NCBI RefSeq assembly: GCF_000188035.1
Contig: NZ_AEUY02000003.1
Span: 62,001 to 126,000 of the forward strand
DNA length: 64,000 bases
DNA from: Streptococcus pseudoporcinus LQ 940-04
Lineage (GTDB): Bacteria; Bacillota; Bacilli; Lactobacillales; Streptococcaceae
Direction: 5' to 3'
Of this stretch, positions 47,879-58,313 are shown piece after piece. The translations under genes were made by a program, and so were the position numbers. The number at the start of each line of letters is the position of its first letter. Position 1 is the first letter of the stretch. A model generated the notes under the pieces. The model was not told where the DNA came from. It saw only the letters and a program-made list of their open reading frames with translations, and made no database searches.

Positions 47879-49039
47879 ATGAATAAACTCTATATTAATT
47901 CTTTTGTTGAAAAAAAGCTAAGCGCAGGAGTTCAATTATTAGAAGAAAGAGATTTTAAAAATCTTAACATTACCGATCAGGTAGTAACTCTTGTTTCTAA
48001 AGGAAATCAAATTATTGGAGTAGCATACCTCTCCAAACAACATCGAGGAGTTGGCTGGTTTTTAGGTCAGCATGCTGATTTAACAAGTGATTATTTTTGC
48101 CAATTATTTTTGCAGGCAAAAGCAAAGAGAAGGTTCTTCATTAATGATGAGACTACCAATGCTTATCGTATCTTTAATCAAGAAGGCGATAATTTCGGTG
48201 GTTTAACCATTGATTTCTATAATGACTTTGCTGTCTTTTCGTGGTATAATACTTTTGTTTTTTCAATTAAAGAAATTATTATTGAGGCTTTCCAAAAGGT
48301 CTTTCCTGAAATTAAGGGAGCATACGGTAAAATTCGTTTCAAAAGTGAAACTGCAGAATCCGTACACCTTTATGGTTTAGAAGCTCCTGAGACTTTTATT
48401 ATTAAAGAAAATGGTGTGAACTATCAGGTATTTTTAAACGATGGCTTAATGACTGGTATTTTTCTGGACCAGCATGATGTCCGAAAAAATCTAGTAGAAG
48501 GACTTGCAAAAGGGAAGTCGCTCTTAAATATGTTCTCTTATACAGCAGCATTTTCAGTAGCAGCTGCCGTAGGCGGAGCTAAAGAAACGAGGTCAGTTGA
48601 CTTAGCTAAAAGATCGCGTGACCTATCAAGCGCACACTTTCAAGCAAACGGCATTTCTACAGATAATCATTTTTTCCATGTTATGGATGTGTTTGAGTAT
48701 TTTAAATATGCTAAACGAAAAGCTTTGACTTTTGATGTCATTGTTATTGATCCACCAAGTTTTGCTCGAAACAAAAAACAAACTTTCTCGGTTCAAAAGG
48801 ATTACCATCGTCTTATTTCTGAAGCACTAGCTATTTTGAGCCCAGAAGGAATGCTTATTGCGTCCACTAACGCAGCAAATATGACAGTCATACAGTTTAA
48901 AAATGAGATTAAAAAAGGCTTTGAAGGTTACCATATCGCAGATATGAGTCTTCAACAGTTACCCGAAGATTTTACAATAAACAACGCAGATGAAAGAAGT
49001 AATTATTTAAAAGTATTTACAATAAAGGTAAAAAAATGA
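47879..49039 (+). CDS. rlmI: RlmI-like 23S rRNA (cytosine-C5)-methyltransferase
   Basis: A 386-residue class I SAM-dependent methyltransferase with an N-terminal PUA-like domain (about residues 1-75) and a Rossmann methyltransferase domain. Motif I is [20 protein letters not shown], and the catalytic region is [14 protein letters not shown] (motif IV), as in the RlmI group that modifies 23S rRNA C1962. The ATG at 47879 is 7 nt after a -10 element; the AAGGA at 47872-47876 is too close to act as a normal ribosome binding site, so a leaderless mRNA is likely. The 3' end overlaps aroD by 4 nt. Confidence 0.88.
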   Translation: MNKLYINSFVEKKLSAGVQLLEERDFKNLNITDQVVTLVSKGNQIIGVAYLSKQHRGVGWFLGQHADLTSDYFCQLFLQAKAKRRFFINDETTNAYRIFNQEGDNFGGLTIDFYNDFAVFSWYNTFVFSIKEIIIEAFQKVFPEIKGAYGKIRFKSETAESVHLYGLEAPETFIIKENGVNYQVFLNDGLMTGIFLDQHDVRKNLVEGLAKGKSLLNMFSYTAAFSVAAAVGGAKETRSVDLAKRSRDLSSAHFQANGISTDNHFFHVMDVFEYFKYAKRKALTFDVIVIDPPSFARNKKQTFSVQKDYHRLISEALAILSPEGMLIASTNAANMTVIQFKNEIKKGFEGYHIADMSLQQLPEDFTINNADERSNYLKVFTIKVKK

Positions 49040-49713
49040 AAATAGTAGCTCCGATAATGCCGACAAGTTTTGAAGAAGCACAATCTATTGATGTGTCTAA
49101 ATATGAGGGTGTTGATATTATTGAGTGGCGTGCAGACTTTCTTCCAAAGGAAAAAGTGATCACGGTTGCTCCAGCCATCTTTGAAAAGTTTGCGGGTAGA
49201 GAAATTATCTTTACTTTGAGAACAAAGCCTGAGGGTGGCATGATTGATTTGACAGACCAAGAATATATTGATTTGATTAAGGAAATCAACGCCATCTATA
49301 ATCCTGATTTTGTTGACTTTGAGTATTTCACGCACAAATCCGTTTTTGGTGAAATGATGGATTTTTCGAATCTTGTTTTGTCTTATCACAATTTTGAGGA
49401 GACACCTGAAAATCTCATGGAGTCATTTTCGGAAATGACAAAACTGGCCCCTCGTGTTGTTAAAATTGCTGTCATGCCAAAAAGTGAGCAAGATGTTTTG
49501 AATGTAATGAATTATACTCGTGGATTTAAAGCACTGAATCCTGAGCAAACCTATGCAACGATGTCAATGGGTAAGCTGGGAAGAATTTCTCGGATTGCAG
49601 GCGACATCATTGGCTCTGCTTGGACATTTGTGGCTGTTGATGATGCTAGTGCTCCGGGGCAAGTGACATTAGCTGATATGAAAAAACTAATATCAGTAAT
49701 GGAAGCTGACTAG
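49036..49713 (+). CDS. aroD: 3-dehydroquinate dehydratase, type I
   Basis: Third step of the shikimate pathway, dehydration of 3-dehydroquinate via a Schiff base. The 225 residues form a TIM barrel; [14 protein letters not shown] carries the Schiff-base lysine, IIEWRADF the acidic pocket, and [10 protein letters not shown] the catalytic histidine region. It overlaps the RlmI-like gene by 4 nt. A terminator separates it from aroC. Confidence 0.95.
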   Translation: MKIVAPIMPTSFEEAQSIDVSKYEGVDIIEWRADFLPKEKVITVAPAIFEKFAGREIIFTLRTKPEGGMIDLTDQEYIDLIKEINAIYNPDFVDFEYFTHKSVFGEMMDFSNLVLSYHNFEETPENLMESFSEMTKLAPRVVKIAVMPKSEQDVLNVMNYTRGFKALNPEQTYATMSMGKLGRISRIAGDIIGSAWTFVAVDDASAPGQVTLADMKKLISVMEAD

Positions 49714-49734
49714 TGATGTATGGTAGATAAGCAT

Positions 49735-49769
49735 AACATTATTCTAATACTAATTAGGATAATGTTTTT
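49735..49769 (+). terminator. Terminator after aroD
   Basis: AACATTAT and ATAATGTT with inner CTAAT/ATTAG pair in a long AT-rich stem followed by five T. Confidence 0.8.
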
Positions 49770-49808
49770 CTTTATAGTGGTATTTAGTAAATGATGAAGG
49801 AGGTAAGG

Positions 49809-50975
49809 ATGAGGTATCTAACGGCAGGTGAATCGCATGGTAATAGTTTAACAGCAATTGTTGAAGGTTTTCCAGCTGGCCTAAACATTAATCTTGATGA
49901 GATTAATGATGAGCTTAAAAGAAGACAAGGTGGCTATGGTAGGGGAGCTAGGATGCGGATTGAATCTGATAGAGTATCTATTACTTCTGGCCTTCGCCAT
50001 GGGAAAACAACAGGCGCTCCTATCACTATGATTATTACCAATAAAGATCATCAAAAATGGCTCGATATTATGTCTGTCCAACCAGTAGATCAGGCCGCAC
50101 AAAAGAAGCGACAAGTGAAAAAACCACGACCTGGTCATGCTGATTTGGTGGGTGGTATTAAATATCATTTTAAAGACTTACGAAATTCATTGGAACGGTC
50201 ATCTGCCCGTGAAACGGCTATTCGTGTAGCTGTGGGAGCTCTTTCAAAACGACTTTTAAAAGAATTAGGTATTACCACAATGAACCATATTCTCAATTTT
50301 GGTGGGCAAGAGATCCTTATTCCAGAAGAAATGTCTATTCAAGAACTTGCAGAAAAGGCTAGATTGTCAGAGCTTTCAATTGCTAATCCTGATCAGGAAA
50401 CTTTGATTAAGGGGTTAATTGATAACATTAAACAAGAAGGCAATACCATTGGCGGAATAATAGAAACTATTGTTACTGGGGTACCGGTAGGGTTAGGATC
50501 TTTTGTGCATTGGGACCGGAAATTAGACGGCAAATTAGCTCAAGCAATCCTTTCGATAAATGCATTTAAAGGAGTCGAGTTCGGAATGGGCTTTGATATG
50601 GCAAGTCATAAAGGTTCAGAGGTCATGGATGAGATTACTTGGACACAAGAAACAGGTTATCAGAGACGGACAAATCATCTAGGAGGCTTTGAAGGCGGAG
50701 TTACTAATGGTCAGCCGCTGATTATCAAGGCGGTCATGAAACCTATCCCTACCCTCTACAAGCCCTTGATGTCGGTTGATATTGATACGCACCAACCTTT
50801 TAAAGCTAGTGTTGAACGGTCTGATCCCACTGCCTTACCGGCTGCTGGTGTGGTCATGGAAAATGTTGTCGCTACTGTGCTTGCACAAGAAATTCTAGAA
50901 AAATTCCCGGCTGATCATATTGATGAGCTAAAAACTACCTTTGACGATTATCTGGATTATTGTAAAAATTATTAA
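49809..50975 (+). CDS. aroC: Chorismate synthase
   Basis: Last common step of aromatic amino acid synthesis (EPSP to chorismate, FMN dependent). The 388 residues start with the conserved [20 protein letters not shown] and contain GYGRGARM and the [11 protein letters not shown] region with the catalytic histidines. The start is the ATG at 49809: AAGGAGG lies 5 nt upstream. In-frame starts at 49791 and 49794 would overlap that ribosome binding site. Confidence 0.97.
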   Translation: MRYLTAGESHGNSLTAIVEGFPAGLNINLDEINDELKRRQGGYGRGARMRIESDRVSITSGLRHGKTTGAPITMIITNKDHQKWLDIMSVQPVDQAAQKKRQVKKPRPGHADLVGGIKYHFKDLRNSLERSSARETAIRVAVGALSKRLLKELGITTMNHILNFGGQEILIPEEMSIQELAEKARLSELSIANPDQETLIKGLIDNIKQEGNTIGGIIETIVTGVPVGLGSFVHWDRKLDGKLAQAILSINAFKGVEFGMGFDMASHKGSEVMDEITWTQETGYQRRTNHLGGFEGGVTNGQPLIIKAVMKPIPTLYKPLMSVDIDTHQPFKASVERSDPTALPAAGVVMENVVATVLAQEILEKFPADHIDELKTTFDDYLDYCKNY

Positions 50976-51036
50976 CAGAAATAGTGGCATATTTATGGTA
51001 TGATAGTAGTAATTTAAGGTTAAAGGAGATTAATAG

Positions 51037-51375
51037 ATGTCACAAGAAATTTATGATTATGCTAATAAACTGGAGCGCGCCTTACGTCATCTTCCGGAAT
51101 ATAAAAATGTAGAAGCTGCTAAATCTGCTATTAAGGAAGATGGCGAAGCAAGTCAACTTTTTGATCAATTCGTTGCAATGCAAGAAAAGCTACAAGGAAT
51201 GATGCAGGCTGGGCAAATGCCAACTGCTGAAGAGCAATCTGATATCGAAGAACTTAGTAAAAAGATTGAGTCTAATGCTTTCTTAAAAGCTTATTTTGAT
51301 GCACAGCAATCACTATCAGTTTATATTAGTGATGTTGAACGTATTGTCTTTAAACCACTTAAGGATCTTATTTAG
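51037..51375 (+). CDS. YlbF/YheA (UPF0342) family protein
   Basis: A 112-residue, all-helical protein beginning [23 protein letters not shown], with [23 protein letters not shown] in the second half. It fits the YlbF/YmcA/YheA superfamily (UPF0342). Relatives act in RNase Y-associated complexes in B. subtilis, but YheA itself has no settled function. AAAGGAGA precedes the ATG. It is a single gene between aroC and gor. Confidence 0.86.
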   Translation: MSQEIYDYANKLERALRHLPEYKNVEAAKSAIKEDGEASQLFDQFVAMQEKLQGMMQAGQMPTAEEQSDIEELSKKIESNAFLKAYFDAQQSLSVYISDVERIVFKPLKDLI

Positions 51376-51394
51376 AAGACTTTATAACATACAA

Positions 51395-51423
51395 GACCAT
51401 TTTCAAGGAGGAAATGGTTTTTC
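51395..51423 (+). terminator. Terminator after the YlbF-like gene
   Basis: ACCATTTTC and GGAAATGGT pair around AAGGA and are followed by five T. Confidence 0.8.
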
Positions 51424-51491
51424 TGTAGCAAATTCTTGAGAGGTGAAATGAATTATGTTACATTTAAGGAAAAATGAAGAGGTAGTATAAC

Positions 51492-52841
51492 ATGAAATCA
51501 TTTGATTACATAGTAGTAGGTGGAGGTAGCGGAGGTATTGCCTCTGCCAATCGCGCAGCTATTCATGGTGCAAGTGTCTTATTAATTGAAGCAAATGAAA
51601 TTGGTGGGACATGTGTTAATTTAGGTTGCGTTCCTAAAAAGGTGATGTGGTATGGTGCGCAAGTTGCAGAAACCATACATACTTATGCTAAGGATTACGG
51701 CTTCACTGTTCAAGAAGAGCTATTTCAATTTGATGTTTTGAAGAAAAATCGTCAAGCTTATATTGATAGCATTCATAAGTCTTATGAAAGAAGTTTTCAA
51801 CAAAGTGGAGTCACTCATTTAACTGGCTTTGCTCGCTTTATAGATGCCCATCATATTGAAGTAGATGGTGAAACTTATTATGCTCCTCATATCTTAATTG
51901 CAACTGGTGGAAGTCCGACAGTGCCAGATATTCCTGGAGCTGATTATGGCATTACTTCAGATGGTTTTTTTGAGTTGGATCAGGTACCAGATCGTACAGC
52001 CATTGTTGGGGCTGGTTATATTGCGGTCGAAATTGCAGGTATTTTAAAGGCTTTAGGGTCTACAACACATTTACTAGTTCGGCATGATCGTCCCTTACGA
52101 CATTTTGACCAAGATATCATTGCTAGTTTAGTAGAGGAAATGGAAAAAACAGACATTAATGTGATGACGGAAAGCCACGTTCAGTCAGTCATAAAAAATC
52201 CTGATCAGTCTTTGACAATTACCCTAAAAAATGGTGAAGAGCTTGAAGTGGACCAATTAATCTGGGCGATTGGTCGCCATCCTAATACCAAAGGTTTTGG
52301 ACTTGAGAACCTTGACCTTAAGTACACTAAGTCAGGTTATATTGAAACAGATGCTTTTGAAAATACTTCTGTAGAGGGAGTCTATGCTGTTGGAGATATT
52401 AATGGGAAATTAGCATTAACACCAGTGGCTATTGCCGCAGGCAGACGGCTGTCCGAGCGTCTCTTTAATGGTAAAACTGAAGAGAAGCTAGAGTATGAAA
52501 ATATAGCGACGGTTATTTTTAGTCATCCTGCAATCGGTTCAGTAGGACTTAGTGAGGAAGCTGCCATTGCAAAGTATGGGGTTGATCACATTAAAACTTA
52601 TCAATCGACTTTTGCTTCTATGTACACTGCTGTGACAAGTCATCGTCAAAACTGTAAAATGAAGTTGGTTACTTATGGTAAAGATGAGAAAATTGTTGGC
52701 TTACATGGGATTGGTTATGGGGTTGATGAAATGATTCAAGGCTTTGCTGTAGCCATCAAAATGGGAGCAACAAAAAGAGACTTCGACAATACAGTTGCCA
52801 TTCACCCCACGGGCGCTGAGGAATTTGTAACCATGCGCTAA
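51492..52841 (+). CDS. gor: Glutathione-disulfide reductase
   Basis: FAD flavoprotein that reduces glutathione disulfide with NADPH. The 449 residues show the FAD motif [16 protein letters not shown], the redox disulfide CVNLGC (Cys41 and Cys46), the NADPH-binding region [16 protein letters not shown], and the C-terminal catalytic [13 protein letters not shown] single gene, with the ATG 5 nt from the preceding promoter region's AGAGGTAGTA. Its terminator overlaps the end of the opposing gene. Confidence 0.95.
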   Translation: MKSFDYIVVGGGSGGIASANRAAIHGASVLLIEANEIGGTCVNLGCVPKKVMWYGAQVAETIHTYAKDYGFTVQEELFQFDVLKKNRQAYIDSIHKSYERSFQQSGVTHLTGFARFIDAHHIEVDGETYYAPHILIATGGSPTVPDIPGADYGITSDGFFELDQVPDRTAIVGAGYIAVEIAGILKALGSTTHLLVRHDRPLRHFDQDIIASLVEEMEKTDINVMTESHVQSVIKNPDQSLTITLKNGEELEVDQLIWAIGRHPNTKGFGLENLDLKYTKSGYIETDAFENTSVEGVYAVGDINGKLALTPVAIAAGRRLSERLFNGKTEEKLEYENIATVIFSHPAIGSVGLSEEAAIAKYGVDHIKTYQSTFASMYTAVTSHRQNCKMKLVTYGKDEKIVGLHGIGYGVDEMIQGFAVAIKMGATKRDFDNTVAIHPTGAEEFVTMR

Positions 52842-52870
52842 AAAAGGCTGAGAATTATTCTCGGCCTTTT
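52842..52870. terminator. Bidirectional terminator between gor and the opposing gene
   Basis: AAAAGGC.GAGAA and TTCTC.GCCTTTT pair; the hairpin overlaps the gor stop on one side and the stop of the - strand gene on the other. Confidence 0.88.
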
Positions 52871-53291
52871 AAGGTGTAGTGCTTGTGTTAGTGGAAGCTC
52901 CGGTATTAGTTGTTGGAGCTGTGCTGGTACTTGTATCTGTTTTAGCGGCAGGATTTTCTGAAGAGCTGCTGGTTTGGGTATTGGTGCTACTTTCTGGAAT
53001 AGCAGAGCTACTAGAGTGACTGAGGTCGGTATTGACTGTACTTGATGAGCTATCTTTTTCAATAATTTTAACGATAGTTGATGTCGAATGATCAACCTTA
53101 TCTTTTTTGGTTTCTGTATTGGGATGAAGAACTTTAGTAATAGTGATGGTTGCAACGATAATACTTAAAATACTACCAATTAAGGCAATTGTTTTTTGGA
53201 GAGCCGTAAAACCTGTCTTGATATGCTTAGTCGGAACGGCAACTGTTTTCTTTGATTGGGGTTTGTTTTTTCGTGAATAGTGGGAATTCAT
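52869..53291 (-). CDS. Small membrane-anchored Ser/Thr-rich protein, function unknown
   Basis: A 140-residue protein I can only describe. A basic cytoplasmic N-terminus (MNSHYSRKNKPQSKKT) leads to one transmembrane segment (about residues 34-52) and then a tail of about 85 residues almost entirely Ser, Thr, Asn, Ala and Pro, which would be extracellular. Similar short proteins sit upstream of nifS/thiI in other streptococci. No LPxTG motif is seen. The tail looks like a disordered stalk. No catalytic or binding motif is visible. It may be a cell-wall-spanning anchor. Confidence 0.7.
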   Translation of the reverse strand: MNSHYSRKNKPQSKKTVAVPTKHIKTGFTALQKTIALIGSILSIIVATITITKVLHPNTETKKDKVDHSTSTIVKIIEKDSSSSTVNTDLSHSSSSAIPESSTNTQTSSSSENPAAKTDTSTSTAPTTNTGASTNTSTTP

Positions 53292-53476
53292 TTTATCTCC
53301 TTATCAATGATTACTTAGAACTAAGGTGTATTGATACAAACCTGTAAAAGTTTCACTTAATAGTATATGCTTGATAAAATTGGAAGTCAATTATTTACCT
53401 TTTATTTTAAACAGATAATCTATTAAAAACGAACAAGTTTGTTAAGAAAGCAATTTTTTTCATTTGCCCTAAATTA

Positions 53477-53485
53477 TGTTAGAAT
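53477..53485 (+). promoter_or_regulatory. Extended -10 of the nifS-thiI operon
   Basis: TGTTAGAAT at 53477-53485 lies 30 nt upstream of the cysteine desulfurase ATG. Confidence 0.55.
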
Positions 53486-53514
53486 AGAGTATTGAGTAAA
53501 AACGTAGGTGAAAA

Positions 53515-54657
53515 ATGATATATTTTGATAACTCGGCAACAACTATTCCTTATCCAGAAGCCCTCCATACCTTTCAGGAAGTGGCCAGTAAAATTTATGG
53601 TAACCCTTCCAGCCTTCATAGTTTGGGTGCTAATGCTAGTCGTATTTTGGAAGCTTCTCGCAAGCAAATTGCTCAACTTCTTAACTGTCAGGAACAAGAA
53701 ATATTTTTTACATCTGGTGGAACAGAAAGTGACAATTGGGCCCTAAAAGGAACTGCTTTTGAAAAGCAAGCTTATGGTAAGCACATCATTGTGTCTGATA
53801 TTGAACACCCAGCAGTTAAAGAAAGTGCCAAATGGCTAGCCAGTCAAGGTTTTGAAATTACTTATGCCCCAGTGACTCCCCAAGGTTTTGTAGATCTTGA
53901 CCAACTAGAAAATCTGATTCGTAAAGATACGATTCTGATATCAGTAATGGCCGTTAATAATGAAATTGGTTCAATCCAGCCCATTACTGCTATTTCAGAT
54001 TTGTTAGCAGACAAGCCTGGAATTACCTTCCATGTTGATGCTGTGCAGGCCATTGGGAAACTGCCACTTGAAAGTTTTATGACGAGTCGAGTTGACTTAG
54101 CCTCATTTTCGGGACACAAATTTCACACGGTTAGAGGTGTAGGTATTCTCTATAAAAAAATGGGAAAACGATTAGCACCTCTGTTACATGGCGGAGGTCA
54201 AGAGTCTAACCAGCGGTCAACAACAGAAAATGTAGCAGCAATTGCAAGTATGGCTAAGGCTTTGAGATTGACTAGAGAAAAAGAAGTGGTATCCTTAAAT
54301 CGAATGAGCAAGATGCGAGATCTTTTATATCAAGCTTTAGCTGGCTACGAAGATGTGACAGTTTTTTCTGGACAAGAAGCTTTTGCACCTAATATTTTAA
54401 CTTTTGGAGTTAAAGGTGTTCGCGGAGAAGTGCTTGTCCATGCTTTTGAAAATCATGATATTTTTATCTCAACAACCAGTGCTTGCTCCTCTAAAGCGGG
54501 TAAACCGGCTGGAACCTTAATAGCTATGGGACTACCAGCTAAAGATGCTCAAACAGCTGTCCGTATTAGCTTAGATGATGACAATAATATGGAAGAAATA
54601 GAACAATTTTTAACCATTTTTAACCAGATTTATCAGAAAACACAGAAAGTAAGATAA
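53515..54657 (+). CDS. Cysteine desulfurase (NifS/IscS family)
   Basis: PLP enzyme that removes sulfur from cysteine for tRNA thiolation and other uses. The 380 residues begin with [16 protein letters not shown]. The Schiff-base lysine is in [12 protein letters not shown] and the catalytic cysteine in [13 protein letters not shown]. The next gene, 2 nt downstream, is thiI, its likely sulfur acceptor, so this is probably the desulfurase dedicated to 4-thiouridine formation, as in the nifS-thiI pair of other Firmicutes. Confidence 0.93.
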   Translation: MIYFDNSATTIPYPEALHTFQEVASKIYGNPSSLHSLGANASRILEASRKQIAQLLNCQEQEIFFTSGGTESDNWALKGTAFEKQAYGKHIIVSDIEHPAVKESAKWLASQGFEITYAPVTPQGFVDLDQLENLIRKDTILISVMAVNNEIGSIQPITAISDLLADKPGITFHVDAVQAIGKLPLESFMTSRVDLASFSGHKFHTVRGVGILYKKMGKRLAPLLHGGGQESNQRSTTENVAAIASMAKALRLTREKEVVSLNRMSKMRDLLYQALAGYEDVTVFSGQEAFAPNILTFGVKGVRGEVLVHAFENHDIFISTTSACSSKAGKPAGTLIAMGLPAKDAQTAVRISLDDDNNMEEIEQFLTIFNQIYQKTQKVR

Positions 54658-54658
54658 G

Positions 54659-55873
54659 ATGCAGTATTCAGAAATTATGGTTCGCCATGGTGAACTTTCA
54701 ACCAAAGGAAAAAATAGGATGCGTTTTATTAACAAATTAAAACGTAATATTCAGGATGTTTTAGCTGCTTACCCCCAAGTAACAGTAAAGTCGGATCGTG
54801 ATAGGACACATGTCTATCTAAATGGGACAGATTATGAACCTGTTGTTGAGTCCTTAAAACAGGTTTTTGGGATTCAGTCTTTATCACCGGTTTATAAAGT
54901 TGAAAAAAATGTAGCTGTACTCAAAAAATCAGTACAGGATATTATGACGTCACTATATCAGGAAGGTATGACGTTTAAAATTTCAAGCAAACGTAGTGAT
55001 CATCAGTTTGAACTTGATAGTCGAGAATTAAATCTGACCCTTGGGAATGCAGTCTTTGATGTTTTACCTCAGATCAAAGCACAAATGAAAAAACCGGATC
55101 TTAATTTAAAAGTTGAGATTCGTGATGAAGCCGCTTATTTGTCCTATGAAGACATTAAAGGGGCTGGAGGCTTACCCGTAGGGACTTCTGGTAAAGGAAT
55201 GTTGATGTTATCTGGGGGGATTGATTCACCAGTTGCAGGCTATCTAGCCTTAAAACGTGGTGTCGATATTGAAGCAGTGCATTTTGCTAGTCCGCCATAT
55301 ACCAGTCCAGGAGCTTTGAAAAAGGCTCAAGACCTAACAAGATGTTTAACACGCTTTGGAGGTAATATTCAATTTATTGAAGTACCCTTTACTGAAATTC
55401 AAGAGGAAATTAAAGCAAAGGCTCCTGAGGCTTATTTAATGACTTTGACCCGTCGCTTTATGATGCGTATTACTGATGCCATTCGACAAATGCGTAATGG
55501 ATTAGTTATTATAAATGGTGAAAGTTTAGGCCAAGTTGCCAGTCAAACGTTAGAAAGTATGCAGGCAATAAATGCGGTAACGACGACGCCCATTATTAGA
55601 CCAGTAGTAACAATGGATAAGTTGGAGATTATTGCTATTGCAGAGAAAATTAAGACTTTCGATATTTCCATTCAACCTTTTGAAGATTGCTGTACCATTT
55701 TTGCTCCAGATCGTCCAAAGACAAATCCAAAACTTAAGAATGTTGAGCAATATGAAAAGCGTTTTGATATTGATAGCCTTGTTGCGAGAGCGGTCGCAGG
55801 TATTACTATTTCAGAAATTGGACCAGAAAGTGCTAGAGACAGAATTGAGCATTTACTGGATGATATTTTATAA
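54659..55873 (+). CDS. thiI: tRNA 4-thiouridine sulfurtransferase
   Basis: Transfers sulfur to U8 of tRNA. The 404 residues comprise a ferredoxin-like and THUMP N-terminal part (about 1-165) and a PP-loop ATPase domain with SGGIDS (185-190). No rhodanese domain is present at the C-terminus, the usual situation in Firmicutes, so this ThiI depends on a dedicated desulfurase, encoded immediately upstream. The catalytic [14 protein letters not shown] region is present. Confidence 0.95.
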   Translation: MQYSEIMVRHGELSTKGKNRMRFINKLKRNIQDVLAAYPQVTVKSDRDRTHVYLNGTDYEPVVESLKQVFGIQSLSPVYKVEKNVAVLKKSVQDIMTSLYQEGMTFKISSKRSDHQFELDSRELNLTLGNAVFDVLPQIKAQMKKPDLNLKVEIRDEAAYLSYEDIKGAGGLPVGTSGKGMLMLSGGIDSPVAGYLALKRGVDIEAVHFASPPYTSPGALKKAQDLTRCLTRFGGNIQFIEVPFTEIQEEIKAKAPEAYLMTLTRRFMMRITDAIRQMRNGLVIINGESLGQVASQTLESMQAINAVTTTPIIRPVVTMDKLEIIAIAEKIKTFDISIQPFEDCCTIFAPDRPKTNPKLKNVEQYEKRFDIDSLVARAVAGITISEIGPESARDRIEHLLDDIL

Positions 55874-56031
55874 AAAACTTTCTGAAGAAAAAGTCCAATG
55901 TCATTGAAAGGATGTCTCTTGATGATAGAGGGTAGCTGGAACGGTAGGTCAAACAGTCAGAGAAATGATTGTTTGAGGGATCTAAAGGAATGCCATACCT
56001 AAATTTTAAGCCTAAGGACTAAAGATTTCTC

Positions 56032-56063
56032 AATGCCAGAAACGATAAGTTTTTGGCATTTTT
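56032..56063 (+). terminator. Terminator downstream of thiI
   Basis: AATGCCA and TGGCATT pair around an AAC/GTT inner stem, followed by TTTTT. It lies about 160 nt after the thiI stop, so transcripts would carry a long 3' untranslated region unless a small RNA is encoded in between. Confidence 0.7.
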
Positions 56064-56240
56064 GTCATGATGTAAAGTATCAGCTTGTACTCCTTTCACT
56101 CGTAAGCTTTGCTAGAGAACTGAATTAAGAGTGATACTATTGTATGATAAAGGGAGGCGGTAGGTCATAAAAATCGACTTTGTCTATAACCTAAGCTTTT
56201 CTAAGAGAAACTTTTTTTCTGTTTAAAGAGTTTTTTTTAA

Positions 56241-56249
56241 TGATATAAT
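56241..56249 (+). promoter_or_regulatory. Extended -10 of the capA-like gene
   Basis: TGATATAAT (TATAAT at 56244-56249) is 20 nt upstream of the GTG start. Confidence 0.65.
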
Positions 56250-56269
56250 AAAAGAAAGGAGGAATTTTT

Positions 56270-57466
56270 GTGGCTAAGAAACCTAAGTATCAGAAAATGA
56301 TTATGTCAGTCATTGCCTTAATAATAGCTATACTTGTTTTTTCTTTGATTTACGATTTTATGGGCTTCCATCGTCATGATATCCAATCAAAATCTAAGGA
56401 AAAACAAGTCACAACTAAAAGGGCTAGGGTTGTTGCTAATGGCGATATTTTATTGCACGATGTTCTTTATGAAAGTGCTGAAATTAGTGATGGACGTTAT
56501 GACTTTACTCCTTATTTTGAATATGTTAAAAGTAGGATTTCCAAAGCAGATTTGGCCATTGGTGATTATGAGGGAACAATTAGTCCAGATTATCCTTTAG
56601 CCGGCTACCCCCTTTTTAATGCACCTACTGAAATTGCAAGGGCTATGAAAGCTACCGGTTACGATGTTGTTGACTTAGCTCATAATCATATCTTGGATTC
56701 TGGCCTAGAAGGGGCCATCAATACGCATCAAACCTTTGCAAAACTTGGAATTGATAGCATTGGAGTTTATCCTAAAAACCGTCAGACAGAACCTTTTCTA
56801 ATCAAAAATGTAAATGGTATAAAAATTGCTCTTTTGGGTTATTCTTATGGTTATAACGGTATGGAGAATAATCTTTCTGCTACAGAATATGAACAGCATA
56901 TGTCTGATTTAAATCAAGAAAAAATTAAAGCTGAGATTAAAGCAGCAGAAAAGAAAGCTGATATTACAATAGTTATGCCGCAAATGGGCACAGAATATGC
57001 CCTACAGCCAACCAGTGAACAAAAAGAGCTCTATCGATCAATGATTGACTGGGGAGCAGATGTTGTATTGGGTGGGCATCCCCATGTTGTTGAACCTTCT
57101 GAGACTGTTAAAATCGGAAAGGACAAAAAATTTATCATTTATTCGATGGGGAACTTTATATCTAACCAACGTTTAGAAACAGTTAATGATATTTGGACAG
57201 AGCGGGGACTCCTGATGGACCTTACTTTTGAGAAAAAGGGAAAAACAACACGCATTAAAACTGTTAAAGCCCATCCGACAATGGTAATTGCAAAGCCTAA
57301 AGGAAGGACCGGAAAGAGTGGCTTCGCTCTTTATAGTTATAGAACTCTTGTTTTAGAAGATTTTGTTGAGGGTGGTAAGCATCGCAAAAAGATTGATAAA
57401 GAAACACAAGATAAGGTGGATATTGCTTATAAAGAAATGAATGAGCATGTCAATCTAAAATGGTAA
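56270..57466 (+). CDS. capA: CapA-family protein (metallophosphoesterase-like)
   Basis: A 398-residue membrane-anchored protein. One transmembrane segment (about residues 10-32) is followed by the CapA/PgsA calcineurin-like domain: VVANGDILLH, GDYEGTISP, DVVDLAHNHILDSG, VLGGHPHVVEPSE and IYSMGNFISNQ are the conserved family motifs with metal-binding Asp, Asn and His. CapA proteins take part in poly-gamma-glutamate export in bacilli, but no capBC genes are near, so the role here is uncertain. A GTG start is used, with AAAGGAGG 6-10 nt upstream. Confidence 0.9.
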   Translation: MAKKPKYQKMIMSVIALIIAILVFSLIYDFMGFHRHDIQSKSKEKQVTTKRARVVANGDILLHDVLYESAEISDGRYDFTPYFEYVKSRISKADLAIGDYEGTISPDYPLAGYPLFNAPTEIARAMKATGYDVVDLAHNHILDSGLEGAINTHQTFAKLGIDSIGVYPKNRQTEPFLIKNVNGIKIALLGYSYGYNGMENNLSATEYEQHMSDLNQEKIKAEIKAAEKKADITIVMPQMGTEYALQPTSEQKELYRSMIDWGADVVLGGHPHVVEPSETVKIGKDKKFIIYSMGNFISNQRLETVNDIWTERGLLMDLTFEKKGKTTRIKTVKAHPTMVIAKPKGRTGKSGFALYSYRTLVLEDFVEGGKHRKKIDKETQDKVDIAYKEMNEHVNLKW

Positions 57467-57484
57467 AAAGTTAGCGATAATGAC

Positions 57485-57512
57485 TTGAAAAAATTAGATA
57501 GAGTGCTATAAT
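57485..57512 (+). promoter_or_regulatory. Promoter of the rplU-prp-rpmA operon
   Basis: TTGAAA (57485-57490) and TATAAT (57507-57512) are spaced by 16 nt, with an extended TG at 57504-57505. Confidence 0.8.
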
Positions 57513-57518
57513 AGTAAT

Positions 57519-57632
57519 GTTGACTAAATGCACATCCTGTGCAACCGCGCGAAAATCGTTCGAAAGTGGATATATCCCACGATTCTAGGCGAGTCTTCAC
57601 AGAGGGAAACCTCGTAAAAATAATAATAGGAG
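57519..57632 (+). ncRNA. L21 ribosomal protein leader
   Basis: The leader between the promoter and rplU folds into an initial hairpin around TGCACATCCTGTGCA, a long arm with GCGCGAAAATCGT and ACGATTCTAGGC, and a last hairpin at GAGTCTTCACAGAGGGAAACCTC. This matches the Firmicute L21 leader known upstream of rplU-prp-rpmA. The sequence match is from memory; a covariance model would decide. Confidence 0.82.
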
Positions 57633-57639
57633 GTGCATC

Positions 57640-57954
57640 ATGAGCACATACGCAATCATCAAAACTGGTGGAAAACAAGTTAAAGTTGAAGTAGGTCAAG
57701 CAATCTACGTTGAAAAAATTGACGCAGAAGCTGGCGCAGAAGTAACTTTTAACGAAGTTGTTCTTGTAGGTGGTGACAAAACTGTAGTTGGTACTCCAGT
57801 TGTTAAAGGAGCTACTGTAGTTGGTACTGTTGAAAAACAAGGTAAACAAAAGAAAGTAGTTACTTTCAAGTATAAACCTAAAAAAGGTAGCCACCGTAAA
57901 CAAGGTCATCGTCAACCTTACACTAAAGTTGTCATCAACGCTATCAACGCATAA
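57640..57954 (+). CDS. rplU: 50S ribosomal protein bL21
   Basis: A 104-residue large-subunit protein. [20 protein letters not shown] is the family signature, and the C-terminal [17 protein letters not shown] is the conserved rRNA-binding end. AGGAGGTG precedes the ATG. First gene of the rplU-prp-rpmA operon, and the putative ligand that autoregulates its leader. Confidence 0.98.
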   Translation: MSTYAIIKTGGKQVKVEVGQAIYVEKIDAEAGAEVTFNEVVLVGGDKTVVGTPVVKGATVVGTVEKQGKQKKVVTFKYKPKKGSHRKQGHRQPYTKVVINAINA

Positions 57955-57963
57955 TCTCACCAC

Positions 57964-58287
57964 ATGATTAAAGCAATTTTTACTCGCCATCAAGATGGTT
58001 CATTGAACAGTGTGACGCTGACTGGCCATGCTGGTAGCGGTGACTATGGCTTTGATATTGTTTGCGCATCAGTTAGTACACTAGCTATTAATTTCATTAA
58101 TTCTTTAGAAGTATTTACCACTGTTGCTGCCGACATTGATGTCGATTCGGTTGAGGGGGGGTATATGAAAATTTCATTTCCCCATGACAATCAAGAGAAT
58201 GTTCAATTACTATTTGAATCATTTCTTCTAGGAATGACCAATCTGTCTGAGAATTCTTCGGAATTTGTCCATACAGAAGTCATCTAA
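57964..58287 (+). CDS. prp: Ribosomal-processing cysteine protease Prp
   Basis: Cleaves the N-terminal extension of L27 in Firmicutes. The 107 residues have the family active site: catalytic His22 in LTGHAGSG and Cys34 in DIVCASVS. The substrate L27, encoded by the next gene, keeps the matching extension. It lies 9 nt after rplU, and its stop codon precedes the rpmA ribosome binding site. Confidence 0.95.
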   Translation: MIKAIFTRHQDGSLNSVTLTGHAGSGDYGFDIVCASVSTLAINFINSLEVFTTVAADIDVDSVEGGYMKISFPHDNQENVQLLFESFLLGMTNLSENSSEFVHTEVI

Positions 58288-58313
58288 TGAATTTTAAGAG
58301 AGGAAACAACATT

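Larger units (their letters stand above)
55874..56269. other. 396-nt intergenic region with several hairpins and a terminator
   Basis: No gene can be supported. Visible elements: TCAAACA pairing with TGTTTGA (about 55951-55978), an AATGCCA copy at 55989-55995, a terminator-like hairpin AATGCCA/TGGCATT with T-run (56032-56063), a pair AGGTCATA/TATAACCT (about 56163-56202), and an extended -10 TGATATAAT (56241-56249) with AAAGGAGG ahead of capA. It may be a degraded gene or a structured RNA leader. Confidence 0.5.

Noticed and set aside
52838..53155. Alternative - strand frame overlapping the Ser/Thr-rich gene
   Set aside because: It is a shifted reading of a low-complexity repetitive coding region; the 52869-53291 frame has the transmembrane segment and better start context.
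56270..57466. Poly-gamma-glutamate capsule operon
   Set aside because: Only the CapA-like gene is present; capB, capC and capE are absent nearby.
57427..57993. Long open frame (188 codons) on the - strand opposite rplU and its leader
   Set aside because: It lies antisense to the L21 leader and the highly conserved rplU gene, shows no ribosome binding site or family similarity, and has an unlikely Phe/Asn/Ser-rich composition.
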